Assembly (NCBI GenBank): GCA_036873755.1
Contig: JAVTVY010025366.1
Location: 38,048 to 102,047 of the forward strand
DNA length: 64,000 nucleotides
Origin: Hanleya hanleyi
Lineage: Eukaryota > Mollusca > Polyplacophora > Lepidopleurida > Hanleyidae
Direction of reading: 5' to 3'
Shown: positions 1-13,196 of the stretch, piece after piece
Position numbering within the stretch: position 1 is the stretch's first letter
Layout: each line of letters begins with the position of its first letter
Position numbers and translations under genes: made by a program
Notes under the pieces: generated by a model
Told to the model about the DNA's origin: nothing
Database searches by the model: none
The model's input: only the letters and a program-made list of their open reading frames with translations

Positions 1-1597
1 ATATTCTTTCAATTCCATGTCAGTTAGGTTTCATAATATAGATCATAGCTAATACTGAACAAAAAGGAAGGAATACGTTCAATGTTTGGCCTACTTTTAC
101 GATGTTATTACGGACGCGAATTTACGGATGTCAGCTTAAAAATCTGCATGATCTTGCTGAACGGGCTGCTGAACTTGTCACTCGATCAATATGCTTGACT
201 TCCTCAAATAAAATTAGCCGCCTTTATCAGGGTAGAGGAGATTTTCTGACATCATACACTGCCTTTTATGGAAACTATGATGAGATATCAAAGTTAATAC
301 ACAGTAATAAATACGATCACTACGACCACGGCAAAGCGGTCCACCATTTTGGATCTTCCGTGAACAGGTGAAAGTCGGCGCGACATTTAATTCGAACACT
401 CGCGTTTTGCTGGAATTAGCTTGGAGTGGTGAGTTTCATCACTACATCGCGAATTAATAGGGAAATTACCGTACATATATTTTCTCTTTCCATTACATCA
501 AAAGACAATTTTTTTAGGACATCTTATTTTTTCGATTTCAACTGCACCACGTACAGGCCGAAATGCCGCCTTATCGTACCATCTCCTTTGAGTTTTTGTG
601 CAGCAGGTGTGAACAGCTGTAGATGAGCTGGAATCCTGTACCAGTATCACAGTTCTAACTTCTTATGATCTGATCTTTGCTCCCTCTAATAATACAGAAA
701 AGACATGACATTGCACGCAGAAGATTATCCTAAAGGTAAATCGGTTCAGCACACTAACACTGGAATTGGAGCTTTGAAATCCTGACACTGCAAACCTATT
801 ACATTGTAAGATATGGTCATCTTTGTTGAATTCTAAAATCAAATCGGGCAGGATGATACAATGAACAACGCAGAGGAATATCTTCTGATGGACAAGGGGA
901 CTGTTTTCTAATCACCTTGGTGAAAGCCCCTAAGATCACTCTTTGGAATCATTAGATGGCAAACATGAAGATCCCTCTAAGAATTGGGCTGGTTTTCGTC
1001 TACATTCTGGTTCTAGAGTAGGAAGTTACTGATATTATTAATATTAGATATTACTGGTATTAGTATTTATTCTTTTTTAGGGGCAATTATGGCATTGGTT
1101 CAGTTGTTAACATTGTTTATGGTTTCCCTTCCACAAGCTTCATACCTGTATTCTTTAAAGAACTAGTAAAACTGTATATGGTACCAGTAGTTACGTACAT
1201 GTAGATGCATTATATTTGATGTAGATCCATTATATTTGTTATATTATGTATAAATATTGATCAATATTACTTTACATGTGATATCTGACATTTCCTCTTG
1301 CCACCTTTAGCCCAGATACTGGATTACTGAAAGCATTCGCAGTTCATTAATGCTTTGATTTATTGGCAGGTAGGGCATGAGATTAACTTCTTATCGATCA
1401 AAGCATTTACATGTTGGAAAGTAATAGATACTGTTAAATGGATTTTGAACGCAATAATTGCAATGGGAGCAATGTGACCTCAATTTACTATTGATCAATG
1501 CATTGAACAAATATAACATTGTGAGACTTATCATGGAGTTGTATGCACTCCATACCCCAGATTAGCTGAGCAGCATGGAAATTTAGAATGAATGTTG

Positions 1598-2374
1598 TAC
1601 TGTAAAACATGTTTCTTTCGCATGCATGAAACTTTCGCGATTTTCGCGATTAGAATTAATCGCGAAAGTTTCATGCACGCGAAAGAAACATGTTCATATG
1701 ACAAGGCAAAGACAAGAACGCAACAACAACAACGACAGAGAAAGGACGAGATCAATTGTTTTCCACATTAGCACAGTTTTAATGGTCTCATCACCTAAGC
1801 TCTAATCAGAAGTGACTGTTTAAAGCACCGGATACAGTTTAATATACGAGTATACTATTACAATTAATTCTGCTGAATTAGTCCCAAGACTTGTATATCT
1901 GAAGCAGTGTGATACTAGAAACGATCGTCAATGTCGTCGTATGCCGCCTTGATGCCGGCCATTTTGAACCCCTGTAGAAAGTTTAAAGTCAAGTCAACTT
2001 AGATATCCTGTACAGATTTTCCAATTTTCAACAATGTATTCATACCACGCGGTGTGAAATGGTCTTTCAGGGCGGCATTGAAAGCTCCATTCCCGCTGAG
2101 ATCGAACGATTGGAGCTCTCCTGTGCGGTATTTATTTACTTTAGCGGAGTTCAAATGACAACTACCTGCATGATATCTTGCGATATAGGGTTTGTTTACC
2201 TACGGGAATTCCTTTCAAGGCTGAAACAGCGGGATTGAAATAATCTGCCCCCAACAGTCAGGAAACTATTAACGCCGCCTTTTGTTAGACTCTTGTTAAG
2301 TTTCATGTCGCGAATTTTTTTAAATTGAAAAATCGCGAAAGTTTCATGTCGCGAAAGTTTCATGTTTTACAGTA
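1598..2374. mobile_element. MITE-like element with TACTGTAAAACATG termini (copy 1)
   Basis: The ends are inverted repeats: TACTGTAAAACATG at 1598 and its complement ending at 2374, followed inward on both sides by repeats of the motif GAAACTTTCGCGA. About 777 bp with no transposase ORF. Inside the left end lies a hairpin with 37-nt arms (1606-1642 and 1658-1694), one mismatch and a 15-nt loop. Superfamily not assigned. Confidence 0.7.
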
Positions 2375-2436
2375 TTCAAGAAGAAAAGTTTGAGAGTCCT
2401 TGAGAAGTTGAGTTCCTTACATTGACCATAGTGAAA

Positions 2437-2640
2437 CAGTCAAGCACACATGCTAATGAGCGATAGTCTGTATTAATAACATAACATATTCATGAGGCGA
2501 GCTGACCTTCATTTAAACTGCCAAATACAGAGCGGCTCTGTGATGCATTCACTTTGGATTGGCTGAGATACCGAGTGACACACACTGGCAGTCTGATATC
2601 AGCGCCCGAACTCCTGTGATCTCTGCTTTGAACAGAGCTG
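2437..2640. repeat. Dispersed repeat family R1, copy 1
   Basis: About 200 bp that also occurs at 6919-7122 (by duplication) and, clearly diverged, at 35890-36058 in intron 4 of DNAJC16. Shared landmarks are GTCAAGC.CACATGCTAATG, CACTGGCAGTCTGATATCAGC and a TTGGYTGAGA stretch. No coding capacity seen. Confidence 0.7.
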
Positions 2641-3716
2641 TACTCCACATGTGTACATACATTCTCCATGTGTATATATATATATAGACATGAAATAATC
2701 TATATATATAGACATGAAATAATCTGCCCCCAACAGACGGACATTATTTCATGTCTATATATATATAGACATGTATATATATAGCTTTCAACTTCCATAC
2801 TGCAGGCTTTATCACATGATATAAACTATTGACAATCTGTATATTTATTGGCAAGTTTAGACAATTTAATAGATCACTTGAGAAAAGGCTCCGGTATAGG
2901 GCTTGTGCTTTGAATATATGCCTGTGGAGTATAGCTCGGGATTTTGTGTATTTCTTGAGGCAAGACTTGTCTATCACAAGTTGTAATCATGAAAACAATG
3001 TTTAGGTGAGAATTTGGTCCCATTGAGGTACGTTGGGAGTGCCCAAAAACAAATATTAGCTATGAAAGAAATCGTCCGATTGACATGAAGTAAAATATTT
3101 TGTTGTATACTCGAGATTTATTTCAAGGCATTGATTATCATGATTCTCTAATAACATGGCCATGAAAAAATGTATTCGTTCAAAATCAGTGCATGTTTCT
3201 CTCTGCAAAGAAGATTGACCATAATGTGGGACTTGCACAATACACGGTTCTGGCCTCGGCCGCTAGGATCACCTTTGTCTTTATTTCCGTTTTATCCCAC
3301 TTCTATCGTCTGCTAGACACAGGTGAGTAGGCTGGCCGATCGTTTCGCTTGAACGCGTAGCGGGCGATAACTCTCTGTAATAACCACCGCCCAGCCGCCA
3401 GGATCGTGGCAAACGACATTTCGAGAAAAAGCAGCCGACATGGAAATAGATGTGAAAATAGCCGCTACTGCGTGTTTGCTTTAAGGTATGTGGTTAATTT
3501 ATAGGATTTTAATTTCAATACTCGATATAATCGATAGAAACCTGTCTTAGTTTATTCGATTGTGCCGCCATATTCGTTAGCAATGGGGAAAAACATATAT
3601 GCCGAATATAAAACTGGCCCGCGGGATGATTGGAATAGTATAAACGTTTCCGTTTCGGGTCGTTTATATTTTGGAAACATTCAAGGAATTCCCGTGTGTT
3701 TTAATGTGACGACAGG

Positions 3717-4085
3717 AGAAAATATATGAACACAATATGTGAAAGTTCTAGCTCGATTGCATTATGATTATAGTTATGACATGGAATTGAAATCAGCAGC
3801 ATGTCCTATTTTGTGAAAAAAGGGTCTAAATCGAGTCCTTCAAACACATTTAGACACTAAGGACCCCTTGGACGCCAACCTGGTGATGTGCGGTGGAATT
3901 ATATCTCCACTGATGGAAAATCTTTTTGGTCCAAGTGGTCCTTCATGTCTAAATGTGTGTTCAAATGACTCGATTTAGACCCTTTTTTCACGAAATAGCA
4001 CATGTTGTGGATTTCAGTTTCATGTCAGAACTATATTTATAACGCAATCGATCTAAAATATTCTCATATTGTGTACGGTAATTTC
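3717..4085. mobile_element. Palindromic MITE (about 370 bp)
   Basis: Long imperfect inverted repeat. Arms of about 150 bp each pair around a centre near 3900. Matching landmarks are AAAGGGTCTAAATCGAGTC on the left and GACTCGATTTAGACCCTTTT on the right. It lies in the part of copy 1 that has no counterpart after 8177. No ORF. Confidence 0.7.
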
Positions 4086-6079
4086 CCTATTAATTCACCT
4101 TCCAAATTTAATTCGAAAACGGCTGATTTTTCCCGTCGTGATTTTGTCCATCCTAATAAAACGAAAACGGGAGCATTTTTAATATACCCGTGAAACAATA
4201 AATTCGAACACTCCAGTTTTCGCCACGGAGTTCGTGCGGATGAAAGTAAAGTGAATATGTTACTAGAATCTCGTATAGTATATCGCCGTATGCTATTATT
4301 TGTAAACGCAGAGAAACAACATAACAGGGAATGATACAATATAATCAAAAATCCTGTCGCCAGTTGTCATTTTTTAGTCGCCATTGTCGACCGGGTTTTG
4401 TGAGTACTGAAATACTCTAATATGTGTTACGTGTATAGTTTTATATTTCCAGAATATTCTTTCAATTCCATGTCAGTTAGGTTTCATAATATAGATCATA
4501 GCTAATACTGAACAAAAAGGAAGGAATACATTCAATGTTTGGCCTACTTTTACGATGTTATTACGGACGCGAATTTACGGATGTCAGCTTAAAAATCTGC
4601 ATGATCTTGCTGAACGGGCTGCTGAACTTGTCACTCGATCAATATGCTTGACTTCCTCAAATAAAATTAGCCGCCTTTATCAGGGTAGAGGAGATTTTCT
4701 GACATCATACACTGCCTTTTATGGAAACTATGATGAGATATCAAAGTTAATACACAGTAATAAATACGATCACTACGACCACGGCAAAGCGGTCCACCAT
4801 TTTGGATCTTCCGTGAACAGGTGAAAGTCGGCGCGACATTTAATTCGAACACTAGCGTTTTGCTGGAATTAGCTCAACAAATAATTCGAAAGTAGCCAAT
4901 TTTTGGAGTGGTGAGTTTCATCACTACATCGCGAATTAATAGGGAAATTACCGTACATATATTTTCTCTTTCCATTACATCAAAAGACAATTTTTTTAGG
5001 ACATCTTATTTTTTCGACTTCAACTGCACCACGTACAGGCCGAAATGCCGCCTTATCGTACCATCTCCTTTGAGTTTTTGTGCAGCAGGTGTGAACAGCT
5101 GTAGATGAGCTGGAATCCTGTACCAGTATCACAGTTCTAACTTCTTATGATCTGATCTTTGCTCCCTCTAATAATACAGAAAAGACATGACATTGCACGC
5201 AGAAGATTATCCTAAAGGTAAATCGGTTCAGCACACTAACACTGGAATTGGAGCTTTGAAATCCTGACACTGCAAACCTATTACATTGTAAGATATGGTC
5301 ATCTTTGTTGAATTCTAAAATCAAATCGGGCAGGATGATACAATGAACAACGCAGAGGAATATCTTCTGATGGACAAGGGGACTGTTTTCTAATCACCTT
5401 GGTGAAAGCCCCTAAGATCACTCTTTGGAATCATTAGATGGCAAACATGAAGATCCCTCTAAGAATTGGGCTGGTTTTCGTCTACATTCTGGTTCTAGAG
5501 TAGGAAGTTACTGATATTATTAATATTAGATATTACTGGTATTAGTATTTATTCTTTTTTAGGGGCAATTATGGCATTGGTTCAGTTGTTAACATTGTTT
5601 ATGGTTTCCCTTCCACAAGCTTCATACCTGTATTCTTTAAAGAACTAGTAAAACTGTATATGGTACCAGTAGTTACGTACATGTAGATGCATTATATTTG
5701 ATGTAGATCCATTATATTTGTTATATTATGTATAAATATTGATCAATATTACTTTACATGTGATATCTGACATTTCCTCTTGCCACCTTTAGCCCAGATA
5801 CTGGATTACTGAAAGCATTCGCAGTTCATTAATGCTTTGATTTATTGGCAGGTAGGGCATGAGATTAACTTCTTATCGATCAAAGCATTTACATGTTGGA
5901 AAGTAATAGATACTGTTAAATGGATTTTGAACGCAATAATTGCAATGGGAGCAATGTGACCTCGATTTACTATTGATCAATGCATTGAACAAATATAACA
6001 TTGTGAGACTTATCATGGAGTTGTATGCACTCCATACCCCAGATTAGCTGAGCAGCATGGAAATTTAGAATGAATGTTG

Positions 6080-6856
6080 TACTGTAAAACATGTTTCTTT
6101 CGCATGCATGAAACTTTCGCGATTTTCGCGATTAGAATTAATCGCGAAAGTTTCATGCACGCGAAAGAAACATGTTCATATGACAAGGCAAAGACAAGAA
6201 CGCAACAACAACAACGACAGAGAAAGGACGAGATCAATTGTTTTCCACATTAGCACAGTTTTAATGGTCTCATCACCTAAGCTCTAATCAGAAGTGACTG
6301 TTTAAAGCACCGGATACAGTTTAATATACGAGTATACTATTACAATTAATTCTGCTGAATTAGTCCCAAGACTTGTATATCTGAAGCAGTGTGATACTAG
6401 AAACGATCGTCAATGTCGTCGTATGCCGCCTTGATGCCGGCCATTTTGAACCCCTGTAGAAAGTTTAAAGTCAAGTGAACTTAGATATCCTGTACAGATT
6501 TTCCAATTTTCAACAATGTATTCATACCACGCGGTGTGAAATGGTCTTTCAGGGCGGCATTGAAAGCTCCATTCCCGCTGAGATCGAACGATTGGAGCTC
6601 TCCTGTGCGGTATTTATTTACTTTAGCGGAGTTCAAATGACAACTACCTGCATGATATCTTGCGATATAGGGTTTGTTTACCTACGGGAATTCCTTTCAA
6701 GGCTGAAACAGCGGGATTGAAATAATCTGCCCCCAACAGTCAGGAAACTATTAACGCCGCCTTTTGTTAGACTCTTGTTAAGTTTCATGTCGCGAATTTT
6801 TTTAAATTGAAAAATCGCGAAAGTTTCATGTCGCGAAAGTTTCATGTTTTACAGTA
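6080..6856. mobile_element. MITE-like element with TACTGTAAAACATG termini (copy 2)
   Basis: Duplicate of the element at 1598-2374, shifted by 4482 bases as part of the segmental duplication, with the same hairpin at 6088-6176. It was copied by the duplication and is not an independent insertion. Confidence 0.7.
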
Positions 6857-6918
6857 TTCAAGAAGAAAAGTTTGAGAGTCCTTGAGAAGTTGAGTTCCTT
6901 ACATTGACCATAGTGAAA

Positions 6919-7122
6919 CAGTCAAGCACACATGCTAATGAGCGATAGTCTGTATTAATAACATAACATATTCATGAGGCGAGCTGACCTTCATTTAAAC
7001 TGCCAAATACAGAGCGGCTCTGTGATGCATTCACTTTGGATTGGCTGAGATACCGAGTGACACACACTGGCAGTCTGATATCAGCGCCCGAACTCCTGTG
7101 ATCTCTGCTTTGAACAGAGCTG
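6919..7122. repeat. Dispersed repeat family R1, copy 2
   Basis: Copy of 2437-2640 carried by the segmental duplication (offset 4482). Confidence 0.7.
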
Positions 7123-8165
7123 TACTCCACATGTGTACATACATTCTCCATGTGTATATATATATATAGACATGAAATAATCTATATATATAGACATGAA
7201 ATAATCTGCCCCCAACAGACGGACATTATTTCATGTCTATATATATATAGACATGTATATATATAGCTTTCAACTTCCATACTTCAGGCTTTATCACATG
7301 ATATAAACTATTGACAATCTGTATATTTATTGGCAAGTTTAGACAATTTAATAGATCACTTGAGAAAAGGCTCCGGTATAGGGCTTGTGCTTTGAATATA
7401 TGCCTGTGGAGTATAGCTCGGGATTTTGTGTATTTCTTGAGGCAAGACATGTCTATCACAAGTTGTAATCATGAAAACAATGTTTAGGTGAGAATTTGGT
7501 CCCATTGAGGTACGTTGGGAGTGCCCAAAAACAAATATTAGCTATGAAAGAAATCGTCCGATTGACATGAAGTAAAATATTTTGTTGTATACTCGAGATT
7601 TATTTCAAGGCATTGATTATCATGATTCTCTAATAACATGGCCATGAAAAAATGTATTCGTTCAAAATCAGTGCATGTTTCTCTCTGCAAAGAAGATTGA
7701 CCATAATGTGGGACTTGCACAATACACGGTTCTGGCCTCGGCCGCTAGGATCACCTTTGTCTTTATTTCCGTTTTATCCCACTTCTATCGTCTGCTAGAC
7801 ACAGGTGAGTAGGCTGGCCGATCGTTTCGCTTGAACGCGTAGCGGGCGATAACTCTCTGTAATAACCACCGCCCAGCCGCCAGGATCGTGGCAAACGACA
7901 TTTCGAGAAAAAGCAGCCGACATGGAAATAGATGTGAAAATAGCCGCTACTGCGTGTTTGCTTTAAGGTATGTGGTTAATTTATAGGATTTTAATTTCAA
8001 TACTCGATATAATCGATAGAAACCTGTCTTAGTTTATTCGATTGTGCCGCGATATTCGTTAGCAATGGGGAAAAACATATATGCCGAATATAAAACTGGC
8101 CCGCGGGATGATTGGAATAGTATAAACGTTTCCGTTTCGGGTCGTTTATATTTTGGAAACATTCA

Positions 8166-8477
8166 AGGAATTCCCGTAGGTAAGCAAACCCTATATCGCG
8201 AGATATCATGCAGGTAGTTGTCATTTGAACTCCGCTAAAGTCAATAAATACCGCGACGTCGGCATTAGCGGACAATGGGTTTAAATGTGTATTCATGCCA
8301 GCATGCTGTACAACAGAGCTCCAGCCGTTAGATCTCGGCGGGAATGGAGCTTTCAAAGCCGCCCTGAAAGACCAGCTCAGTGCCTAGCAGACGATAGAAG
8401 TGGGATAAAACGGAAATAAAGACAAAGGCGATCCTAGCGGCCGAGGCCGGAACCTTGTATTGTGCAAGTTCCGCATT
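8166..8477. repeat. Inverted, diverged relatives of the duplicated block
   Basis: Bases 8166-8380 are the reverse complement of roughly 2056-2215, with extra inserted bases. Bases 8382-8477 are the reverse complement of 3223-3320 (and of 7705-7802). The divergence is much greater than between the two tandem copies, so these are older members of the same repeat, not a product of the recent duplication. Confidence 0.75.
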
Positions 8478-11400
8478 GGAATGAGTTTTATAAAATACCT
8501 TGGGTAACTGTGGAGCTTAGTCAGCTCTGGTTATCGTCGATCTTGTATGTTTTTTTGAGAGAGAGAAATAACACCAGAACCAAGAACTGCCTAGTTTCGA
8601 GCGTCTTGCAGGCCAAACTTGACATCAGTGTAACTGGGCTAATCAGGATTTACTGAAGATTCTTTGTCACATTTTTCAATAAAAGTTGTGTTTGTGAGTG
8701 AAGAAAAGTATTAATTATTTTGGAATGAAAATGTACAGTACATAAAACTGAATAGCTTGGTGTACCATCTGTGTTTTTGACTACATGTATGCCATCTATT
8801 GTTTCCCCCATGCAACACACCTTTGAAAAGTGACGTACCAGGTAGGGTGCAGTGTCTCAGATTTCCACAGAATGGGCATATCAGTCATTGAGAAGGATAA
8901 TTCAGCGGGCTTTATGAGCCGTAGAAATGGCAGGATAGGTTGTCCTGACAAAATGGTGAATAGACCTTCATATATTTATACATGTAGTTGATTATTCCGT
9001 TATATTGGTTAAAATACTCATCATTCTAGTCTAACTATACATGCTGTAAGGCCTGGACTAAAATCATTGTTCAATATCTACAGAACTATTTTTTTGTTTG
9101 TTTTCCATAGTTTGTTTACATGTAATTTAGTATATTTGAGTTGTTTACAGTAGAATTTTGACGTGATATTACATTGTGCTTTGTGATCAAATTTTTATAA
9201 ATATCTGAACTTGCACAATTAACCCCTCTTATGATATCTAATAGTTTTGTCCATCACAATTGCTATACATTAGTTGGATATGGGTTTTCTTATTTATTTG
9301 AATTGGTTAGCCAGGTTAAGCTCATATATATGTACACCTGTTCCAGGTTGTACAAACCTGATGCAACATCATGATCATCATCAAGTACCCAATAGGCATT
9401 ATTATGCTATGTGCAATCTGGAAGTCCTGTTCGATTAAAATTATTATTTTCTTGCTCATTTAACCCCCCTCCTCCCTTGGACATCTGAGAAAGTGATTGC
9501 AGAATCAAAAGTACATGAATAGATATGAAACTATGTACAAAATATCATTTAGGTTATGGGAGAATTAGGGTGTACTTCAAATATTCACACTTTTATGTTT
9601 CCCACTCCCTTTTTTCGTTATCCCCCTACGAGCATGCTTCCATTGTCAGAGTTGATAACCTCCTAAACTGTCTGTGTGACACCCTCTGATTGAATTGGGA
9701 CAAAAAATGTGATGCACATTGAGGCTTATAGATTTTGATCAACACAGGAAGCATATATCCAGTGTATCTTAGTAACTATAAGGTGCTCGACTATTTGAGG
9801 AGTACAGGGCCAGCTTATTGTTCACAGCTGTGACATCCGGAGTCCACTCCATTCAGTAACGGATGATGCTGACTGGCCGATGCACACTAAAGATGCAGAT
9901 CTAACCACCATTGCAATCAGAGGGTATATCTGACAGTAGGAGATATTCAATCTGATGCCATGAGAATGCAACAGAGATCATTGTGGGATTTTCAAAGTGG
10001 ATGAACTCATTAGGGAAAAGGCAAGATTTATAAATATCGTGGATTATGTAATATTTGTAAAATGTTTTTATGTGATTTTGTTGACCAGTAATACTATGTA
10101 AATACTACCATATTGAGAAGTGAGTGAATAGACCCATTCATGAACTTGTATACATGAAGTTCTGTGATTGACAAGTGTCCTTCCTTCAGTTGGCCAACCA
10201 ACATATTGTGTAGTCCAGCTTAGAACTATTTTATGTATTCCACAGTGCAATATAATTTATCATGTTCTAACCCTTGAATATTTTCTAAGTCATACATGAT
10301 ATTTATGCTTGATAAAGTGCTAGAACCTACATGTTGAAATATGTATATATGGAATGAAATTGATTGTGATGTATGTGAAAGATCAAATTTTAAGTCGGAA
10401 TTACAAACATTAGCGAAACATACAAGGTTATCAGACCGATATGATGGTGGAGAGGTTTTCAGATAGCACATTTTCTGGTTCGCATGATCAAACAAATATA
10501 ATCTGAATGTATCATTAAATTGAAATACATGTCTCGGAGCTCCAAAATAGTTGAAATGACGAATATATCCATCTATTGAAACAGTGACACGACCATGGAG
10601 AAAAGCTATTAAATGATGAAACATAAAAACAATATAATGAAGCTAATTATGTGTATATCTGTGCAACTGTCCGGTGGTTGAATTACTATAAGAGCCACAC
10701 AGCTTGGTTGCTGTATGTGTTAGATAATTCCAGCCTTGAACATTGTTCAGGGATATCTCTTGGCATTATAGAGTGTACCGGCATTATACAGTGTACCGGG
10801 TTATGTATATTTAACTGCTTACAGGCTTGTGTAAAGTTATCTACACTATGCTATATGTTGCTTATAGTAATGCTGTAGACCACATGTAGCTACTCAAATA
10901 AACTGAAAATAGAAAATCAAATTTTGTTTCCATATTCTCATTTTGTATTTTTGCTTCAGTTGGCAAATGCACCAAAGACTTGAAAAATGAAACTTGTTGC
11001 TTACGCTCAGCATTAAGAGGATAGAACCAAGACTGGTTCGCTCGGTGTCAGTATAAAGTGACTGAGTGGGTGTCATGTCTGCCAGCACTGGGAAGCATTA
11101 GATCTGCTCTGTTACAAGTAGGCCCCGACGCCCTTCCCCTCCCTTCCCCATCGTGATATAGCTGAAAAAATGTTGAAAGCAACCCTATTCACTCACTTCA
11201 CAACAAATGCAGATTTGTAACATTGCTGGCTGATTTAGTACACTCACAACACCTTTGATCATTCAATGGACAAGAGGCAGCCATCTTCCTTTAGCTAAAT
11301 AATATGGTACAACATGGGAGTCTAGCTTCATCTGACAAACAGAGTTAGACTAAGAGTGGTATTTTGTAACGAGAGCCAAGTCAAATATTTTAAGTGTAGA

Positions 11401-12237
11401 AGTCAATATTTTATTTCACAATTGGAATATGTATCCCATGAATTGAGGAAACATTTACAATCCTGTTGTATTCTGAAATATGTATACAGCTCCCCTCAGT
11501 AGAATTCCTGACCAGGAAATGTCACCAATATAGCATCTGTGTTTGTGAACTCGGAGTAATAGGAGACAATTGTGATCGGCTGTGTGTATTGTGACCCACC
11601 AAAACTTCAGGTTGCATGAGAAACTGGTCTCGGTGAAGGATTCAAGTGACCCACTGACTCAAAAGAAAACTCTAAAAGGGCTCCTTGTTTCTCCTCAAGA
11701 TCTGGTGGTAACAAGGACTTAGTGACGAATGGACCTACTTTGATCTGGTGACTTGTTAAGTAGGTCAGTGTGACTACCATTCAATGGTTTTCTGGTTCAT
11801 GACCAGATGTGTCTGTGGTATGATTTTGTTGAGCCCAGACAGTGCCGTTCAGGACATATGGTGGTAACGAGTGAAATAGTGATACAACAGGCAAACAATG
11901 GTAATATGCTATGGCCAAATCTGGAATGGAGGTAAACATTTTATTGATAACAGAACCATACAATGAATCCTGACAAGTATGCTTTCTTTCAGAGACAGAC
12001 ATAGCATTTCTCAGGGGCTGAAGGAACACGTGTTTAAGTTTGTCAGTTACTTGCTGACAGGTAGTGGTTCTCCCGGTTCTCCGGCTTCCTCCACCATTCA
12101 AACTGGCTGTCACCATATGAGTGAAATGACCTCGAGTGTCACATTAAACCAAATTCTTCTTCACCCCAGGGGTTGAAATGTCCAAGTTCAGCTGTCTCAG
12201 ACAGGTCACTTTTGCAAGAGACCGGTAGAGATAATAT
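8478..12237. other. Intergenic stretch without a recognised gene
   Basis: AT-rich sequence. The longest open frame is a 132-codon frame on the minus strand (10226-10624) with no family I recognise. Bases 9655-9760 resemble the RPL39 intron repeat at 61118-61700. Bases 11790-11870 resemble a repeat found again at about 34980-35340 (TGACCAGATGT, TTGAGCC, GGTGGTAA landmarks). Otherwise I see nothing supportable. Confidence 0.5.
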
Positions 12238-12462
12238 GTATGGTAATTCCCCTAAAAATTCAATCACCGAAGTGCAGCAAAAATGGCATACATCTAGAAA
12301 TATTCTTCATGTCACCAGCTACAAAGTATCACATCTTGTCAGTATATGACTTTTCTTCAATTTAAAAGAAGAATGGGAATTCTTTAGGTTTTTTCCTGTG
12401 TTTGAATAACAATGTAGAAAAGTGAACTTCCTGTGATTGAATTATTATGGGAATTACCATAC
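12238..12462. mobile_element. Small MITE, GTATGGTAATTCCC termini
   Basis: 225 bp with inverted ends: GTATGGTAATTCCC at the left and its exact complement at the right, followed inward by AATTCAATCAC on both sides. The interior is AT-rich and non-coding. A relative with TAATAATTCAATC ends lies at 21383-21631. Confidence 0.75.
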
Positions 12463-12941
12463 CTGTCACATGAGACAGGCAGTAAAAATAGCCTCAAATT
12501 TGTATTGATCAAATCACCTCAAACATTGTAAAGTTCCACCTGTACCAAGTTGTATTCTGGGCTGGAAATATCATTGATGTACATATTCTGGCAATATTGT
12601 TGCTTTTTAAATAAGCTACTCAAGGCTTTTTCATTTGTGCAAAATATTTCGATTTTCTTATTCTTAATAATTTACCAATATATTTTTCAGTGACAAAAAA
12701 TTACATGCCTAGACCGACTCAAAACATCACATGTAAACTTTGCACCTCCTATTTGAAGTTGACAACTTCGAATAACATGTTCAATTCATTTGGTGTGTTT
12801 CTATGATTCTCACTGGCTGAGTGGCTGTTTGAAAATCCATTATCCAATCAGAGATCAGTATGACAGTCAAAATTAACTTGCAAGTTTGCAACTTCAGACT
12901 CAACAAAACTGCTCAGCTTCACACTTGCCAGAGCAACATGA
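12463..12941. other. No recognised feature
   Basis: Unique-looking AT-rich DNA between the small MITE and the left end of the DIRS element. Nothing supportable seen. Confidence 0.5.
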
Positions 12942-12962
12942 CATATTTGTTGCTCAAATCTT

Positions 12963-13081
12963 AACCTGCTATCAATGAATGCCATATTCCTCCTATTTGG
13001 AGGTCTCTGCAACAAAAATTATCTCCCTTGACTGTCCGCTAGATGGCGTGTCTCCGCGCATGTCCGTCCTCTTTTTCCTGT
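12963..13081 (+). repeat. DIRS left inverted terminal repeat
   Basis: About 119 bp beginning AACCTGCTATCAATGAATGC and ending in CTCTTTTTCCTG. It is the near-perfect reverse complement of 18735-18853. The 21 bases outside it (12942-12962) belong to the element too, because they recur inverted in the internal complementary region. Confidence 0.93.
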
Positions 13082-13196
13082 TGCAGTCTTGGTGACAAGA
13101 CGTGTTTTGGAAAAGAGTCTCTGTGTTCAAGTAATCAGAGATATTCTAGACGTATCCTAGGGTTATTTGTGCTGAAATTTCATTCTTCAATTAGCT

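Larger units (their letters stand above)
1..3695. repeat. Tandem segmental duplication, copy 1 (left part may lie outside window)
   Basis: This block matches 4454-8177 almost base for base, at an offset of 4453 before base ~418 and 4482 after it. I counted roughly ten substitutions and one 29-bp gap, so identity is near 99.7%. The block is itself a mosaic: a MITE at 1598-2374, a dispersed repeat at 2437-2640, a TA-rich palindromic stretch near 2664-2770, and GC-richer sequence at 3240-3480. Short ORFs in it are the same in both copies but show no domain I recognise, so I call no gene. The sequence begins inside the duplicated unit, so the true left edge is unknown. Confidence 0.95.
4454..8177. 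repeat. Tandem segmental duplication, copy 2
   Basis: Second copy of 1-3695. It carries 29 bp (about 4874-4902) that are absent from copy 1 near base 418. Similarity stops at 8177, directly after the shared string AAGGAATTCCCGT. From there copy 2 runs into an inverted, more diverged relative of bases 2056-2215, while copy 1 continues into a palindromic MITE at 3717-4085. A recent duplication or an unresolved haplotype in the assembly would both give this picture. Confidence 0.95.

Noticed and set aside
102..5108. Identical ORF pairs of 61-89 codons in the two tandem copies
   Set aside because: Identity reflects the recent duplication; composition and overlap with MITEs argue against genes.
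10226..10624. 132-codon minus-strand ORF
   Set aside because: No recognised domain, no splice or promoter support; length is possible by chance in AT-rich DNA of this size.
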